A DNA stretch of 64,000 nt from Choanephora cucurbitarum (GCA_025331435.1 JAIWNI010000001.1:186001-250000), one strand, 5' to 3'; shown: positions 21,546-35,544, counted from the stretch's first letter. Made by a program: numbers and translations. Notes: generated by a model from the letters alone, not told the origin.

Positions 21546-24153
21546 ATGTTTGTGCCTTCACTCGATTTGGCAGAGGCTTCTCAAGCTTCACTTTATTCTT
21601 CTGTCTCATTCTTCAGCTCTGTTATTCTCAAGAATGGTGGTGTTGACCAAATCAAGTCTCTTGTTAATCAAACCGGTTCTACTCTGTACTGGGCCTTTGC
21701 CGATTCTTTGGAGGAAGCCATCCAACTTTGGGACGTTGGTGTACTTAAGGTCATTTTCAGCTTAGATGTCTATCTCCAAGCCAAAGACGAATTAGCTAGC
21801 ATTGTCACTGAAGACCGTATTGCCATTTCAACTGATTCTGTCAGCTCACTCGAAAACCTTCCAGTCTCTACCTTCATCATCCGAAACAGTAGCGACTTGG
21901 ATGCTATTCGTGCCTTTGCCCAATCTACTAAGAAATGTCTTTTAGGCCATGGTGGGGAGCGTAATGTTGTGATCGAATTAGAAGATGTTTCTGTTGAAGC
22001 CATTGCTTCATTCGGTGCCGAGCACATTGACGTTCTTGTTCCTGCCTCTCGTTTGACTACTGCTGTTGATGATGCATCCAAAATCAACATTGCCGAAGCC
22101 TTTTTGGCTACTGCCAAGACCGACAGACCCGATGGTCTCTACACTACTATGGTTGTTGATGAATTCAACAAGGCATTGGGTTTGGTTTACTCTAGCAAGC
22201 AAAGCGTTGCTGAATCCATTCGTTTGGGTCAAGGCGTCTACCAAAGCCGTGGTCGTGGTCTTTGGCACAAGGGTCTTACTTCTGGTGCTACTCAAACCTT
22301 GAAGCATGTTGATTATGATTGTGATGGAGATGCTTTGCGTTTTGTTGTTGAGCAACATGGTGCAGGTAAGATGAGAATATCAAAACTCTTTATTTTTATT
22401 TTTTAACTAAGTCATACAACTAGGCTTCTGCCATTTGAACACCCGTACCTGTTTTGGTGCCGATAGCGGTATCACAGCTTTAGAAAAGACCTTAAAGGAC
22501 CGCAAGAAGAACGCTCCCGCTGGATCATACACTGCTCGTTTGTTTGGCGATGCTAAATTGTTGCGTGCCAAGATCATGGAAGAAGCAGAGGAATTGTGTG
22601 ATGCTACCGACAAAGACGAAGTTGCTTGGGAAGCTGCTGACTTGATTTACTTTGCTTTGACCAAATGTGTCAGCGCTGGTGTATCCTTAACTGACATCGA
22701 AAAGAACTTGAACAAGAAGGCCCGCAAGGTTACACGCCGTCCTGGCAATGCTAAACCCAAGTGGGAACAAAAGGAAGACGCTGCCGCACCTGTCGCACCT
22801 TCTGCACCTGTCAATGCAACAGCCATTAACGAAGGTCGTATTGAGATGATGAAGTTTGATTTAGAGAGCATCTCAGCCGAAAAGCGTGCCGAACTCTTGT
22901 TACGTCCTATCATCGATTCCTCAGAAATTATTAACCGCGTACAACCTATCATGAAAGAGGTTCGTACCAACGGTGATAAGGCCATCAGAAATTTCACTCG
23001 TCAATTCGATCGTGTTGAACTTGACAAGGTTACTATCGAAGCACCTTTTGATCCTACCATGATGGAATTGGATCCTATTACCAAGGCTGCTATTGACCAA
23101 GCCTATGACAATATCTATAAATTCCACGATGCTCAACTTGACAAAGAAATGCTGGTGGTTGAAACCATGCCAGGTGTCGTTTGTTCGAGATTCAGTCGTC
23201 CTATTGAACGTGTAGGTCTGTATGTCCCTGGTGGTTCTGCTGTCCTGCCTTCTACTACACTTATGTTGGGTATTCCTGCCAAGGTAGCTGGCTGTAAAGA
23301 GATTGTAATTGCTACACCACCCCGTTCAGATGGTTCTGTCGTACCCGAAGTGCTCTATGTTGCTCACAAAGTCGGCGCATCTCACGTTGTGAAGGCTGGT
23401 GGTGCCCAAGCTGTTGCTGCTATGGCCTATGGTACTGAAACTGTTCCTAAAGTAGACAAGATCTTTGGTCCTGGTAACCAATATGTGACAGCTGCTAAGA
23501 TGGTCGCCCAAAATGATACCTCCTGCTTGGTTTCTATTGATATGCCTGCAGGTCCCTCTGAAGTACTTGTGATTGCCGATAAGACAAGCAATCCCGTCTA
23601 TGTTGCTGCTGATCTCCTATCACAAGCTGAACATGGCCCTGATTCTCAAGTTGTCTTGTTGGCTGTTGACCTTTCAGAAGAGCACCTTCGTAGCATCGAA
23701 GACGAAGTACACAAGCAAGCCCTTGCTTTACCTCGTTGTGACATTGTCCGCAAGAGTATTCCCCACTCTTACAGTTTGAGTATGAAGACATTGGAAGAAG
23801 CTATGCAGTTCTCCAACGAATATGCTCCTGAGCATCTTATCTTGCACCTCGAAAATGCTGCCTCTGTTTTGCCTATGGTTGATAATGCAGGTAGTGTCTT
23901 TGTTGGTCAGTACTCACCTGAAAGTTTTGGTGATTATGCTTCAGGTACAAACCACACCTTGCCTACCTATGGTTATTCCCGCATGTATTCTGGTGTCAAC
24001 ACAAATGGTTTTGTCAAGCACATTACTTCTCAAGAAGTCACTGCTGAAGGTATGGATCGTTTGGCTGACACTGTTATGCGTTTGGCTGAGATCGAAGGTC
24101 TTGAAGCTCACCGTAACGCTGTTGCTGTGCGTGTTGCTGATATCAGAAAGTAA
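21546..24153 (+). CDS. HIS4: Trifunctional histidine biosynthesis protein
   Basis: One polypeptide combines phosphoribosyl-AMP cyclohydrolase, phosphoribosyl-ATP pyrophosphohydrolase and histidinol dehydrogenase, covering steps 2, 3, 9 and 10 of histidine synthesis. Exons 21546-22365 and 22424-24153 flank a 58-bp intron and give 849 residues. The cyclohydrolase region includes [18 protein letters not shown] and [18 protein letters not shown], whose last motif is created by splicing. The pyrophosphohydrolase part has [10 protein letters not shown] and KIMEEAEEL. The dehydrogenase part fills about residues 420-849, with [31 protein letters not shown] and APEHL. The ATG at 21546, directly after an A-rich leader, is preferred over earlier in-frame codons. 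It is a classic target of Gcn4-type control; only TGACT half-sites are seen upstream. Confidence 0.97.
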
Positions 24154-24498
24154 CAACATGAAAGAAAAGAATACTGTATATAACATGAAGCATGGCATCC
24201 CGTGCTTTTCCATTCATTTCTTTTTCTTTGGAAACTGGTTTTAGATCAATCTAGACCATTTCCTATAATAAAACAAATCAACATTTTGTTGTTTGATCGA
24301 TGATAAAAAAAAAGTCTTATGTTTGTGTAAATTTCCTTTCCCTTTTGCTTTCAAGACAACAAACATGATAGAAGATTGCAGAAATATCAAATTTATTTGT
24401 GGTTAAAGCATTTTCAGCCAATCAGCTCTTTCTTTTTTGGAGTGCTTTGAGAACAGACTTTTCTTTCTATTATTAAATTTTCTCTAACTAAACAAATA
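24154..24498. other. Intergenic spacer after HIS4
   Basis: A 345-base AT-rich spacer holding the HIS4 3' end (AATAAAAC near 24270) and the leader of the next gene. Nothing else is seen. Confidence 0.5.
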
Positions 24499-25076
24499 AT
24501 GATAGAGCCAGAGAACGTGTTGTTTTCTTCAAATGAACTTGATAGAGACGAACTTGCACGCCTGACGGAACTTCAAAGACGCCAAACAGAAATGCTACGA
24601 CCTGATATTGATAACTTGAAGTTCGATTCAGACGATGGAGAAATAGACGATGACTTTTCAGTGACAGGAAGAACACCAAAACCACCCACTGTGCCTGACT
24701 TGCGTTTTGAGAAACAGTTTGAGAAAAGCGTATCACAATTAAAAGAGCAAGGTGCTTCTACATGGATGATATTATGGTCGGCAGTTATCAAAGACCAAAT
24801 CATCATGCCTTTTTTGCAAGGTTTTGTTTGGAGTTTAGGTGGTACAGCTTGGAAATGGTATAGAACAAGAGGTGTGGTGAATGCTAGAAATCCTCAAAAG
24901 TCTGGCTTCTTCAAAGGCATTCAAGTTCGTATGACAGAATGGATAAAGTAAGGCAATTGAGAAAAGATTGATGCTTGCTCTATAATGAATTTGTTTTATT
25001 CTTTTTTCTTAGATATCTATACACAGTAGCTGCAAAAAATTCACAACTATTAATTAAATCATCAAACGATGCTTAG
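24499..25076 (+). CDS. Possible Atg43-family (DUF1770) protein
   Basis: Exons 24499-24947 and 25013-25076 give 170 residues. The open frame stops at the donor (GTAAGG), but splicing to TTCTTAG adds 21 plausible residues. The N-terminal half is acidic and looks disordered. Residues about 68-120 contain PDLRFEKQFEKS and then a hydrophobic stretch with KDQIIMPFLQGFVWSLGG, a layout I associate with the fungal Atg43/DUF1770 family, which in fission yeast is an outer mitochondrial membrane mitophagy receptor. This assignment is from memory of the family pattern and is tentative. The last four bases overlap the 3' end of the convergent MTQ2 gene. Confidence 0.55.
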
Positions 25077-25885
25077 TGCTGAATTTTGACAATAAACTGC
25101 TTTTCTCTGCCAGCTCGGCGTTGTAATATGATATCTGCTTTCATGTCATACTTCGTCTTCATTATCTCAACTACTTCATCAGGCTTGTTCTCATTGATCA
25201 AAAGCAGATAGAATATGCCTTGAGGTGATAATATATCTTTAACATAAGGCAAGAGTTCGTCGATAACCTCTCTTCCATCAATGCCACCAGCCCAGGCAGC
25301 CTCAATACCCCTGCTGCCTACCTCTTCATGTGTAGTTACAACGTAAGGAGGATTGAAGCATAGAATATCAATTTGATTTTTTAGGCGGGGCAAGATGCCA
25401 TCCATAAGTGAAGTACATATGGACTCAATGGAATGGACTGCATTTTGTAGTCCTGTTTGTCTTGTGGTTTGACAGGCAAATGCATTGATGTCAGTAGTCA
25501 AAAAGACTTGTAGCAAGTCAATAACAATAAGATCGTGAAAGCATGCTACTTACTTGCATTGGATGCACCCACTACTTTAGCTAACAATGTTGTCACACAT
25601 CCTGATCCTGATCTAAAACTGAATGAGCCACTCCTCTTTTTTTTTTTTTGGTTCTCTTTCTTTACCCGATCTCTAAACAAATACGTGGCTTGAGTGACTG
25701 GATCAGTTGCTCATCTTCTTCAAGCGCATCGAGCAATAGAAAAGTATCCTCTACAGACACAAATTATTTGTTTGTTTATTTTTTTTTTCTGGGTTTCCTC
25801 TATATGCATTTTTCTTACCTGCAGGCTCATAAACACGTTCAAAGTCTTGTCGTTTAATATGAGATAAATCAGGCGTAGGGATCAT
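25073..25885 (-). CDS. MTQ2: eRF1 glutamine methyltransferase catalytic subunit
   Basis: An S-adenosylmethionine-dependent methyltransferase that modifies the GGQ glutamine of release factor eRF1, working with the Trm112 activator. Four exons on the minus strand, 25885-25819, 25750-25666, 25612-25554 and 25506-25073, give 214 residues, the usual length. The SAM-binding motif EIGSGSGCV is assembled across introns 2 and 3, TDIN follows at residues 75-78, and the catalytic NPPY is at 122-125. The C-terminal GREKQFIVKI also fits. The start codon lies 190 bases from that of DAHP synthase, so the two share a divergent promoter. Its stop codon overlaps that of the convergent neighbour. Confidence 0.92.
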
Positions 25886-26075
25886 TATTTTAGTAAAAAA
25901 AAATGTTGTTGAGCGCGGTTATTTGTATAAAGAAAAAAAAAAGGGAGAATTAACTGATAATAAACAAACAAGGCAATTGAAGTAATCGGCCATTCGATCG
26001 TAAAAATATAAGATGCATAAATAACCCTGTTTGTGCTTGCTTTATCTCTCTTTCTTTCACTTTACTACTTAGAAA

Positions 26076-27325
<1,250 letters not shown>

Positions 27326-27550
27326 ACCAGTTTTTGAGTAGAAAAAGTTTAGCTAATAAATTACAATAAACTTTTTGTTTTATTTTTTATTTCTATAATG
27401 ACAAGTAAATGGTGTAAAATGTGGTTTGCAGTTTTGTGGAAAAAAGTATTGAGAGAAGGAAGGGGGGATAAATACATATAAGAAAAAGGCTGAATATAAA
27501 AGGAAGATAGTCTCTCTTTTTCTATGTGTCAATGAATATATAAAATGCTA

Positions 27551-28891
27551 TTAAAGATCGTTGGAAACAACACGGTCAACAAGAGGTTGAATATCCTTGA
27601 TCTTATCCATGAAAACATCGAGTGCAGAAAGGAAGATTTGTTCAGCTGGAATAATACCAGAAGTTTCAACGTTGACTGGTAGAAAAAAAATCGTGTTAGT
27701 CCAAGCATCTATATATGTGTGTAATTTACAAGTTGACTTACAAATAAAATGATCACGAACACGAGTCAAGCGAACCTTGCCATTGAATTTTTCATGTCTC
27801 AAAACTTCTCTGCTAACCGTATCCTTACGAGCATTAACTACCTTGGCAGTCTTGACACCGTTCTCCATAACAACTTCAACAACACCATCAACAAAGCATC
27901 GCTTAAAATCTTCAGCATCTTCACCAGTGATAGGTTCTAAAATGGTAATTTCAGGTAAAAGACGGTAGGATGCAGTGGCGACAGGAGACCACTTGGCATG
28001 CTCTCTACCAACACCCTTTTGACAGTGCAATTCCATTTCCATTTCTTGTCCAGGTCTTAACTTGGCGATGACAATATCATCATGTACTGGTCTAGGTGGG
28101 TTATCAGCAAACTTTTCTTCTTGGTTGCCCTTAGGCTCCCAAACCAAATCGCTGGAATAAACTGAAGCTCTCTTAACATACGTGTATATATGTCTTGTTA
28201 TCGCTATTAAACTTACCATAGCTGTTGATGTATTTCTTCTTGGGATCGGTTTCATCAGCATCAGCTTCAGGATTCTTTTCACATCTCTTTTTCAACTTAA
28301 ATACAAGTGTATTAAGGTCAGTGGGTCCACCATCTTCGGTCATGTAATCGAATTCTGTAGGATCAGCCTTGATAGGAATTAAACCCAAACGATGAGCAAC
28401 TACTTCATCTTGAATAATAGAAGTGTTGTTCATCACGTATACTTTTTCAATAGCCATAGTAGGCACCTATCAACCATATTTAGGAGACATTCAATCTTTT
28501 TCGCCTATTTATCTAACCTCAGCAATCATGATACGACGGAAAGCATTAGCAATTGATGCATCAACGCCAATCAAGTCAAATTCAACACTGTGCTTAGATA
28601 ATCTTTGAATCTTGATTTTTAAGTTCTGAACGCAGTCAAAAGTCAGAACGCTGTCAACATATCATGCATAATGAATAGTTACCTTCTTGAATGTCTCGAG
28701 GTTGAAGGAGTTGTCAATACCAGGATATTGGTGAGGATAATCACTGCCACTAGCCTATTTAAAAACAATCAGGAATCTGTTGATCAGATCTACGATCCAC
28801 TTGTCATACTCACACTATAGACTCTGTCTTTTTCAACAAAAACGCGGGTACGCAAGAGTTCGACGTTTTCTGGGAGTGTAGCGTCCTTCAT
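27551..28891 (-). CDS. RPC40: RNA polymerase I and III subunit AC40
   Basis: The alpha-like subunit shared by RNA polymerases I and III, where it pairs with AC19 to nucleate assembly. Six exons on the minus strand, 28891-28814, 28754-28683, 28625-28518, 28466-28217, 28161-27742 and 27675-27551, give 350 residues. Signatures are [32 protein letters not shown] across the third intron, IQDEVVAHRLGLIPI, and SDLVWEP just after the fourth. The insertion between about residues 85 and 160 and the C-terminal FNVETSG.IPAEQIF segment fit AC40 rather than the Pol II subunit Rpb3. It lies back to back with the RQC2 gene, 686 bases apart. Confidence 0.94.
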
Positions 28892-29577
28892 GGTTTATGT
28901 GTATACGAAATGAAAAAAAAATGAAAAAAAATAAAACCTTTTCTGGTTTGTACTTCCGGTAGCAACATTAGCTACACTATAAAAAAATTTGAGATACAAA
29001 TTGTCAAGCTTGTCCAGAGCCTAACAAAATGGCATCTGTGACCGTACTTGTGACTGTGCACTTCTATTGTTTAGCCTTGACAAGATTTCATGCAAAATGC
29101 AGTAGTAGGGCCTTCTCTGCGATACTTCATATCTTTTTATATAAAAAAGTCAAGCTCTCTTTACACCTTCAAAGTTCTCTTTTTTTTCTTCTATATATAT
29201 TGAAATACCTATTTTGTTGTTGTTGCCGGAATCTACCGAGAATTGATTGAAATATATATAGTCTTACTCTGGCTTAGAGAGAAGGAACTACTTGAAAAGC
29301 AGGGTGGATAGAGCTAAATAAACTTCTTGTGCTCTTTCGAAATCAGAGCATATGCAAATTCTGACTACTATACTGACAGCTAAAACGATTGCATTGCTCT
29401 ATGTTGTGAAAATCATAGATCAAACCCAAGTCGATTCTAAGGCAAAAAATAAGCTTGTTATTTTAGTGATTTTCGTCATACACCACTATGCTGCGGTCAT
29501 TCTAGCGTATTTTTTGAATATAAAATTTAGCATTAATTCACTTTACACTTTCTTCACGCCTAAACCATAATTTCATA
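28892..29577. other. Divergent promoter region of RPC40 and RQC2
   Basis: Noncoding AT-rich DNA between two divergently transcribed genes. Two short plus-strand open frames (29029-29250 and 29352-29570) have no family resemblance. Nothing else is seen. Confidence 0.5.
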
Positions 29578-32500
29578 ATGAAGCAACGTTTTAATGCTTT
29601 GGATGTACGTGCAACAGTTATCAATCTTCGAGAAAGGTAAAGAAAGAGAAAAGAATAAAACATCTCATAGTGTTGATTCGCGTCTATAGATTAATTGGCA
29701 TTCGTCTTCAAAACATCTATGATGTTAATGCAAAGACATTCTTGTTTAAATTTGCCAAGGTAAGAAAAGAAGTCTTGTTCTTCTTGTTGTTGTCTACACA
29801 AGCTAAAACTTACTGTTTATAAAAGCCTGATGACAAAGAACTTGTCTTGGTCGAATCGGGTACTCGCATTCACACAACCCAATTCAGTAGAGAGAAATCA
29901 ATTACACCTACACCCTTCTGTGCCAAGGTAAATAGAGGCATAAAACAAAAGAAAGGTTTTTTATGTCGGTCTAACATGCTACATAAAAGCTTCGTAAACA
30001 TCTTCGTACTCGACGTGTTACTAATGTCCGTCAATTGGGTGTGGATCGTATTGTGGATTTCGAATTTGCAGGAGGAGAGAACAGTATTGGATATCATATT
30101 ATCTGTGAATTTTATGCCTCAGTAAGTAAATTATTCAGTTTCTGTAGTTTGCTGAAGAGGAAATAACATATTGTAACGTCTACAGGGTAACATCATCTTG
30201 ACTGATCATAATTATCGTATTATGGCTTTGTTACGTGCTGTTCAACCTTCAGAGACCTTGAAGATGGCTGTGGGTGAAATTTACAACATAAAGACAATTT
30301 TAAATGATTTCGAGAAGGTACAGGAGGATCAACTTCGTACTGCTTTACGATCAGCCGGCCCTAAGGACAACTTGAAGAAGATCCTCAACATAAAGTTTGG
30401 TAGGTTAAAAGAAGTAAAGGAAAAGGGGAGAGAACAAACCGTTCTAAAGTCTTATATATGTTTGTTTGTATTAGAATATGGTCCTGCTATGATTGAACAC
30501 ATTATTTTACAAGCTAGTCTTGATCCAAATATGAAGGTTGCCACTGATTTTGATTCTTCTGAAGGTAAAGGACTGGATTTTATAGGACACATTGAATGAG
30601 GCTCACAGTTAGACACTCTTAGGCTCACCTATGCTCAAGGCTTTGTTGGAGAGTTTTAATCAAGGTGATGATTTGATTGAGTCCACAAAGAATGCCGTAC
30701 CTCAAGGCTATATCATCTTGTTGGATAATGCTCCCAAATCAGCAGATAATGAAGAAGAGCAAGTCGAAATCTACGATGAATTTCATCCTTTCTTATACAA
30801 ACAGTTCAGCGATCGAAAATACAAAGAATTCGAGACATTTGATAAAGCCGTGGATGAATTCTTCTCAGCTATTGAGTCTCAGAAGTTAGAGCTTAAGTCA
30901 AGAAGACAAGAAGAAGCTGCTCTTAAGAAATTAGATGCAGTTCGTAAGGAACAGGAAAGCAGAGTGCAAGCTCTTTTGAGCCAGCAAATTACAAATGTAC
31001 GCAAAGCAGAACTCATTGAATTGAATCTACAGATGGTAGATGCAGCTATCACTATCATTCGAAATGCTGTTGCTAGTCAGATGGATTGGCAAGATTTAAA
31101 CGATTTGGTCAAGGAAGAAAAGCGTCGCGAAAACCCAATTGCTTTAATTATTGACAAACTAAAGTTGGAGACAAGCCAAATTACACTGATGCTTAGGTAC
31201 ATAGAGAAGAATTTGGCGAACAAGTATACTGCATATAAACTCACTCCGCTTTTCTTTTGTTGAGTAGTGATCCTGAATTTTTGAATGAATATGACAGTGA
31301 GGATGAAGAGGAATCAGAACAACAGCCTCAGAGTGTTAAGATTGATGTGGATATCAACCTGACTGCATTTGCTAATGCTCGAAAGTATTATGAACAAAAG
31401 AAGGTCACAGCCACTAAGCATGAAAAGACAATTGAAGCATCTTCTAAAGCTCTCAAATCAGCAGAAAGAAAGATTCGACAAGACCTCAAGGAAACCAAGG
31501 TGACTGCCACTATTAACAAGATCAGAAAGCCATTCTGGTTTGAGAAGTTCCTTTGGTTCATTTCAACTGATGGCCACTTAATCATTGCTGGTCGTGATAT
31601 GCAACAGAACGAAATGCTTGTAAAGCGTTATCTTTTGAAGGACGATGTCTATGTTCATGCTGATCTAAATGGCGCCGCCTCCGTCATTGTCAAAAATAAG
31701 CCAAATGCCAATGGTCAACCTATCCCTCCTAGTACACTCTACCAAGCAGGCATCATGTCAGTCTGTCAGAGTAGAGCTTGGGATGCCAAGATGGTAACAA
31801 GTGCTTATTGGGTTTATCCTGATCAAGTAAGCAAATCAGCTCCTACAGGTGAATACCTTACCACCGGTAGTTTTATGATTCGTGGCAAAAAAAACTTCTT
31901 GCCTCCTGTGCAACTTGTCTATGGTTTTGGTTATCTCTTCAAACTAGACGAATCTTCTATTGGTAACCATGTTAAGGGACGCTTAAATGAAGAAGAGGAA
32001 GAACAAGAGCAGGAAAATGAGGAGGATGAAAAGAAGAAGGAAAATGAAAAGACAGAACAAGAAAACTCAGCAACATCTGCTGTTCTCACAGAAAAGACGC
32101 CTCAGCCTGAAGGAACATCTGAAAAAGAACAGGAACAACAACATCATGCTCCCTCTAATGGCTCTGGCTCTTCGGATAGCAAATCCGTCACTAGTCAAAG
32201 CAACGATGATCGTGATGACAGCAGCAGCAGTAGTGATGAAGATGAGGACGATGATGGCGCTTTCCCTGACACACAACTTCAGTCTCTTCCTGTAGAGACA
32301 GCTGAAAATGCGAGCGCTGACAAATATAACCTGGATGAATATGGTCATGACTCTGATGATCAATTGTCATCACCTGCCAATGGCACTCAAACATCCACCA
32401 AAAAGTTCATCACTGCTAAGGAACGTCGCTTAATGAAGAAGAACAACTTGACAGAAATCACAGATGAAATCAAACAAGCTCAAGAGAAGCAAAAGCAAAA

Positions 32501-33284
32501 GCAAAAGCAACAACTTAAGCAACAGCAACAGCAGCAGCAAAACAAGAATAAGGCACAAAATGTACCTGCACCTTCATCCACACGTGGAAGAAAAGGAAAA
32601 GCCAAAAAGATCAAGGACAAGTACGCTGATCAAGACGAAGAAGAGAGACAACTTCGTATGGAACTTCTTGGATCCAACAGAGGTCCTCAACCTAAAGGTA
32701 AAAAGGCCAAACGTCAAGCCAAGGCCAAAGAAGAAAAGGCTGCACTTGAAAAAGAAAGAGCTGCCAAGAAAGCTGCTGCTACTGATGCCACTCCTGCTGA
32801 GGTGAATGATTCAAAGGTCGAGCGCAAGCAAGAACAGCCAGAACAAGAGGAAGAAGAAGCTGAGCCCCCCGTTCAAGGTGAAGACGAGAAGGATACTGAA
32901 GCTATTCGTCAGATGCTTAAGGAAGAGAATATTACAATGCTTGAGGCAGACGAGGTAGCCAATCTCTCTGTTCTAGATTCCCTAACACCCAACCCTCTTC
33001 CTGAAGACATCATTCATTTTGCTATTCCTGTTTGTGCTCCTTACACAGCTATTCAGAAGTACAAGTACAAGGTCAAGCTAACACCAGGTACTTTAAAGCG
33101 TGGTAAAGCCATCAAGCAAGCTCAGTCTGTCTTCTTTAACATGAGTGAGGCTTCAGCTCGTGAAAAGGAGTTGATTAAGAGCGTGCCTGAAATGGAAGGC
33201 ATCAATGCTATGATGAGTAAAGTGAAAGTATCTGCACCCAACTTAGAAGCTAGTAAACGCAAAAAGGGTGGCAACAGACGATAA
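29578..33284 (+). CDS. RQC2: Ribosome quality control subunit 2 (Rqc2/NEMF)
   Basis: It binds stalled 60S-peptidyl-tRNA complexes, helps recruit the Ltn1 ubiquitin ligase and directs C-terminal Ala/Thr tailing. Eight exons, 29578-29636, 29690-29759, 29826-29927, 29990-30121, 30186-30399, 30475-30564, 30623-31196 and about 31268-33284, give about 1085 residues. The NFACT-N domain begins MKQRFNALDV and keeps D9 and the D96-R97 pair needed for tailing in known homologues. Coiled-coil helices follow, then NFACT-R with RHYYEQK-like ARKYYEQKK and the FEKFLWFIS..GHLIIAGRD block, a long acidic and Gln/Lys-rich low-complexity stretch, and NFACT-C near the end. The acceptor of exon 8 is ambiguous by three bases (31265 or 31268), a difference of one serine. 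Confidence 0.95.
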
Positions 33285-33366
33285 ATCAATAGAAAAAAAA
33301 AGCATCATAAAACAATAATAATGATTATAGATTTCAATGTAGAATAAAGCATATTTTTTTTTCTCA

Positions 33367-33924
33367 TTATTGGCTGTGTATGTTTCGCATCCATAATCGT
33401 ACATGAGGAGTACCAGCTTCATCAAAGATGTCATCATCTCCCTCTTCAAGTACAAATCCTACTTTTTGATAGAAACCGCGTCGAGGGTATTGAGAATGAA
33501 GCACGATAGTATCATAGCCATGCTCTTGACAGTATTCTACAAAGACCTTAACAAGTGCCTGACCCACATTTAAGCCGCGAGCCTCTTTGATGACAGCAAA
33601 TCGAGTGAGCTTGACTAAACCATCATGCTTAGGTATAAGGCGAATGGTACCAATATCTACATTGGGGCAAATGATAACGCCTTGCTCATCCACTTGATCA
33701 GCTGTAGCAATCCAATGAATTCCTAAATGGTCGATGCTTTTTATACTTGTTTGTTAATAATGGATAAATTCATACACACGACAGACTTACTCATCCATCT
33801 GCCACTTGGGATGATAGCCTTGTTCTACTACAAATACATTATGGCGCACTGCTATCGTTCTAGTATAGTCTCCCTTTATTCGAGAAATATTGACATTGAC
33901 GAAAGTTGGCGTAGAAATAGTCAT
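33367..33924 (-). CDS. GNAT-family N-acetyltransferase
   Basis: An acetyl-CoA-dependent transferase of unknown substrate. Exons 33924-33791 and 33745-33367 give 170 residues, typical of a single-domain GNAT. Visible features are VRHNVFVVEQGYHP near residue 25, IHWIA for the central strand, the acetyl-CoA loop LTRFAVIKEARGLNVGQAL (motif A, with a degenerate R/Q-x-x-G-x-G/A) and FYQKVGF (motif B). The intron acceptor used, AACAAACAAG, is the only one that keeps the frame with the strong donor GTAAGT. The pattern resembles the fungal ElaA/YjdJ-like acetyltransferases. It converges on RQC2 and is divergent from the NSUN gene. Confidence 0.8.
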
Positions 33925-34198
33925 GGAACGGACAAAAGGTTACAAGGAACGAAAGAAGAGATGAAAACAAACAAAAGGTGTTTAGCGGCTATTTATAGGA
34001 GAACGCTTGTTTCTTGCCCTTTTCTTCTCCCTCTCAGGTGATTGTTGCCTGCTGATTATAACGGGCTTGAGCAGGAAGATCAAAACATCAACTCTATTGT
34101 TATATCAATGCTTTTTTTCTGACGGGTTGAAAAAATGCATACAAACATAGTAATTTTTCTTTACTTTTTTTTAGTTCTTGTATTTATTCTACTTCCTC

Positions 34199-35486
34199 AT
34201 GTCTAGTGACTCTAGTCCAGATCATATAGATCATGTTGATCAACTGACAACAAAAGTGACAAAATTTGATCTTAATCAACTACCAGCCTCTTTTAAACAA
34301 TTCTTAAAGGAAAACGAAATAGATCCTGAGATCTATACAGTAGAAGCACTTCCTCGTTATGTTCGTCTAAATACCCACTTACCTATGGACAAACGACCTA
34401 CATTAGAAGACATGCGCCAACAGTTGTGTACTGATCAAGTACATGCAGTCGAAAAGCTTCAAGATTTTTACAGAATACAGTTAGGCGATCAACGCATCTC
34501 TGATACTCAGGCGTAAGTTCTATACATATATACATAAGATAAGTGATATTAAAAAAGATCCTTTAAATGTTATATAGCTATAAAGAACATGCTATCTTTG
34601 GTATTGATCTGAGCTCAGCTATTGCAGTGGAGGCATTGTCTTTGGAAGAAAATGACCAAGTATTGGATTTGTGTTGTGCTCCTGGTGCTAAACTATGTAT
34701 GATTGCCAATTTGCTGGGTCGAGAAGGTTTAGGCACAGTTACTGGAGTAGACGTAGCTGCCCATCGATTAGCCACGTGTCGTTCATTATTAAAGAAATAC
34801 AGAGTGGGTGAAAAAGTAAGGTTGTTTGAAGCAGATGGTACAACATTTCAAGTGCCACCGCCTTCTCGATTAGGGAGTCAAATTATCTCAAAAACACAAG
34901 AAGAGGATGAACCAAAGGCTAAAAAACAAAAGACAGAGATAGTCAAGCCTTTTTGGGCAAGCAAAATGCTTCGATTTGATACACAGCAAAAAGGTCTATA
35001 TGACAAAGTGCTGGTGGATGCTGAATGTACACACGATGGGAGTATTCTTCATATTCTGAAGGTAACCTTAAATATGTATTAGAAATACCTATGATCAGCT
35101 GACACAAAGTCCAACATTAGTATGAAAAATGGGGTTGGGATGCCTTTGAAAAGAATTTCATGGATTCTCAACGGCTAAACAATATTGTTCAATTGCAGCG
35201 TGACCTAATGAGACAAGGATGGCATATGCTCAAACCAGGTGGTACGATGGTCTACAGCACCTGTTCACTATCTATTCGTCAAAATGAGGAAAACGTAGCT
35301 TGGTTTCTTCATGAATACGATAATGCCAAATTGCAAAAGATACCCGACTATGGCATTCAGCCAGCTAAAATCAAGCAACAGAAATCAAAAGAGTTACAGA
35401 ATACAATTGAAGAACATTGTGTCCGCTTTGATCCTATCTCTAGCCGTACAAGTGGGTTCTTTTTAGCTTGTTTTATTAAACAATAA
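34199..35486 (+). CDS. NSUN/RCMT-type RNA cytosine-5 methyltransferase
   Basis: An S-adenosylmethionine-dependent enzyme expected to form m5C in tRNA or rRNA. Exons 34199-34512, 34578-35061 and 35121-35486 give 387 residues. The SAM-binding motif LDLCCAPGAK lies at 134-143 and the acidic GVDVAAHRL further on. Motif VI YSTCSLS holds the presumed nucleophile C314. Motif IV reads DAECTHDGS with C255, where most family members have D-x-P-C-S-G, so the releasing cysteine is kept while the proline is replaced by glutamate. A charged Lys/Glu insertion (residues about 215-235) precedes motif IV. There is no PUA domain. The start at 34199 is the first ATG in frame. The substrate is not known. Confidence 0.85.
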
Positions 35487-35544
35487 TAAACTATTTACAA
35501 ACAAAACAAACAACACAGGTAGAATTCAGTCTTCTTCTTCTTTT

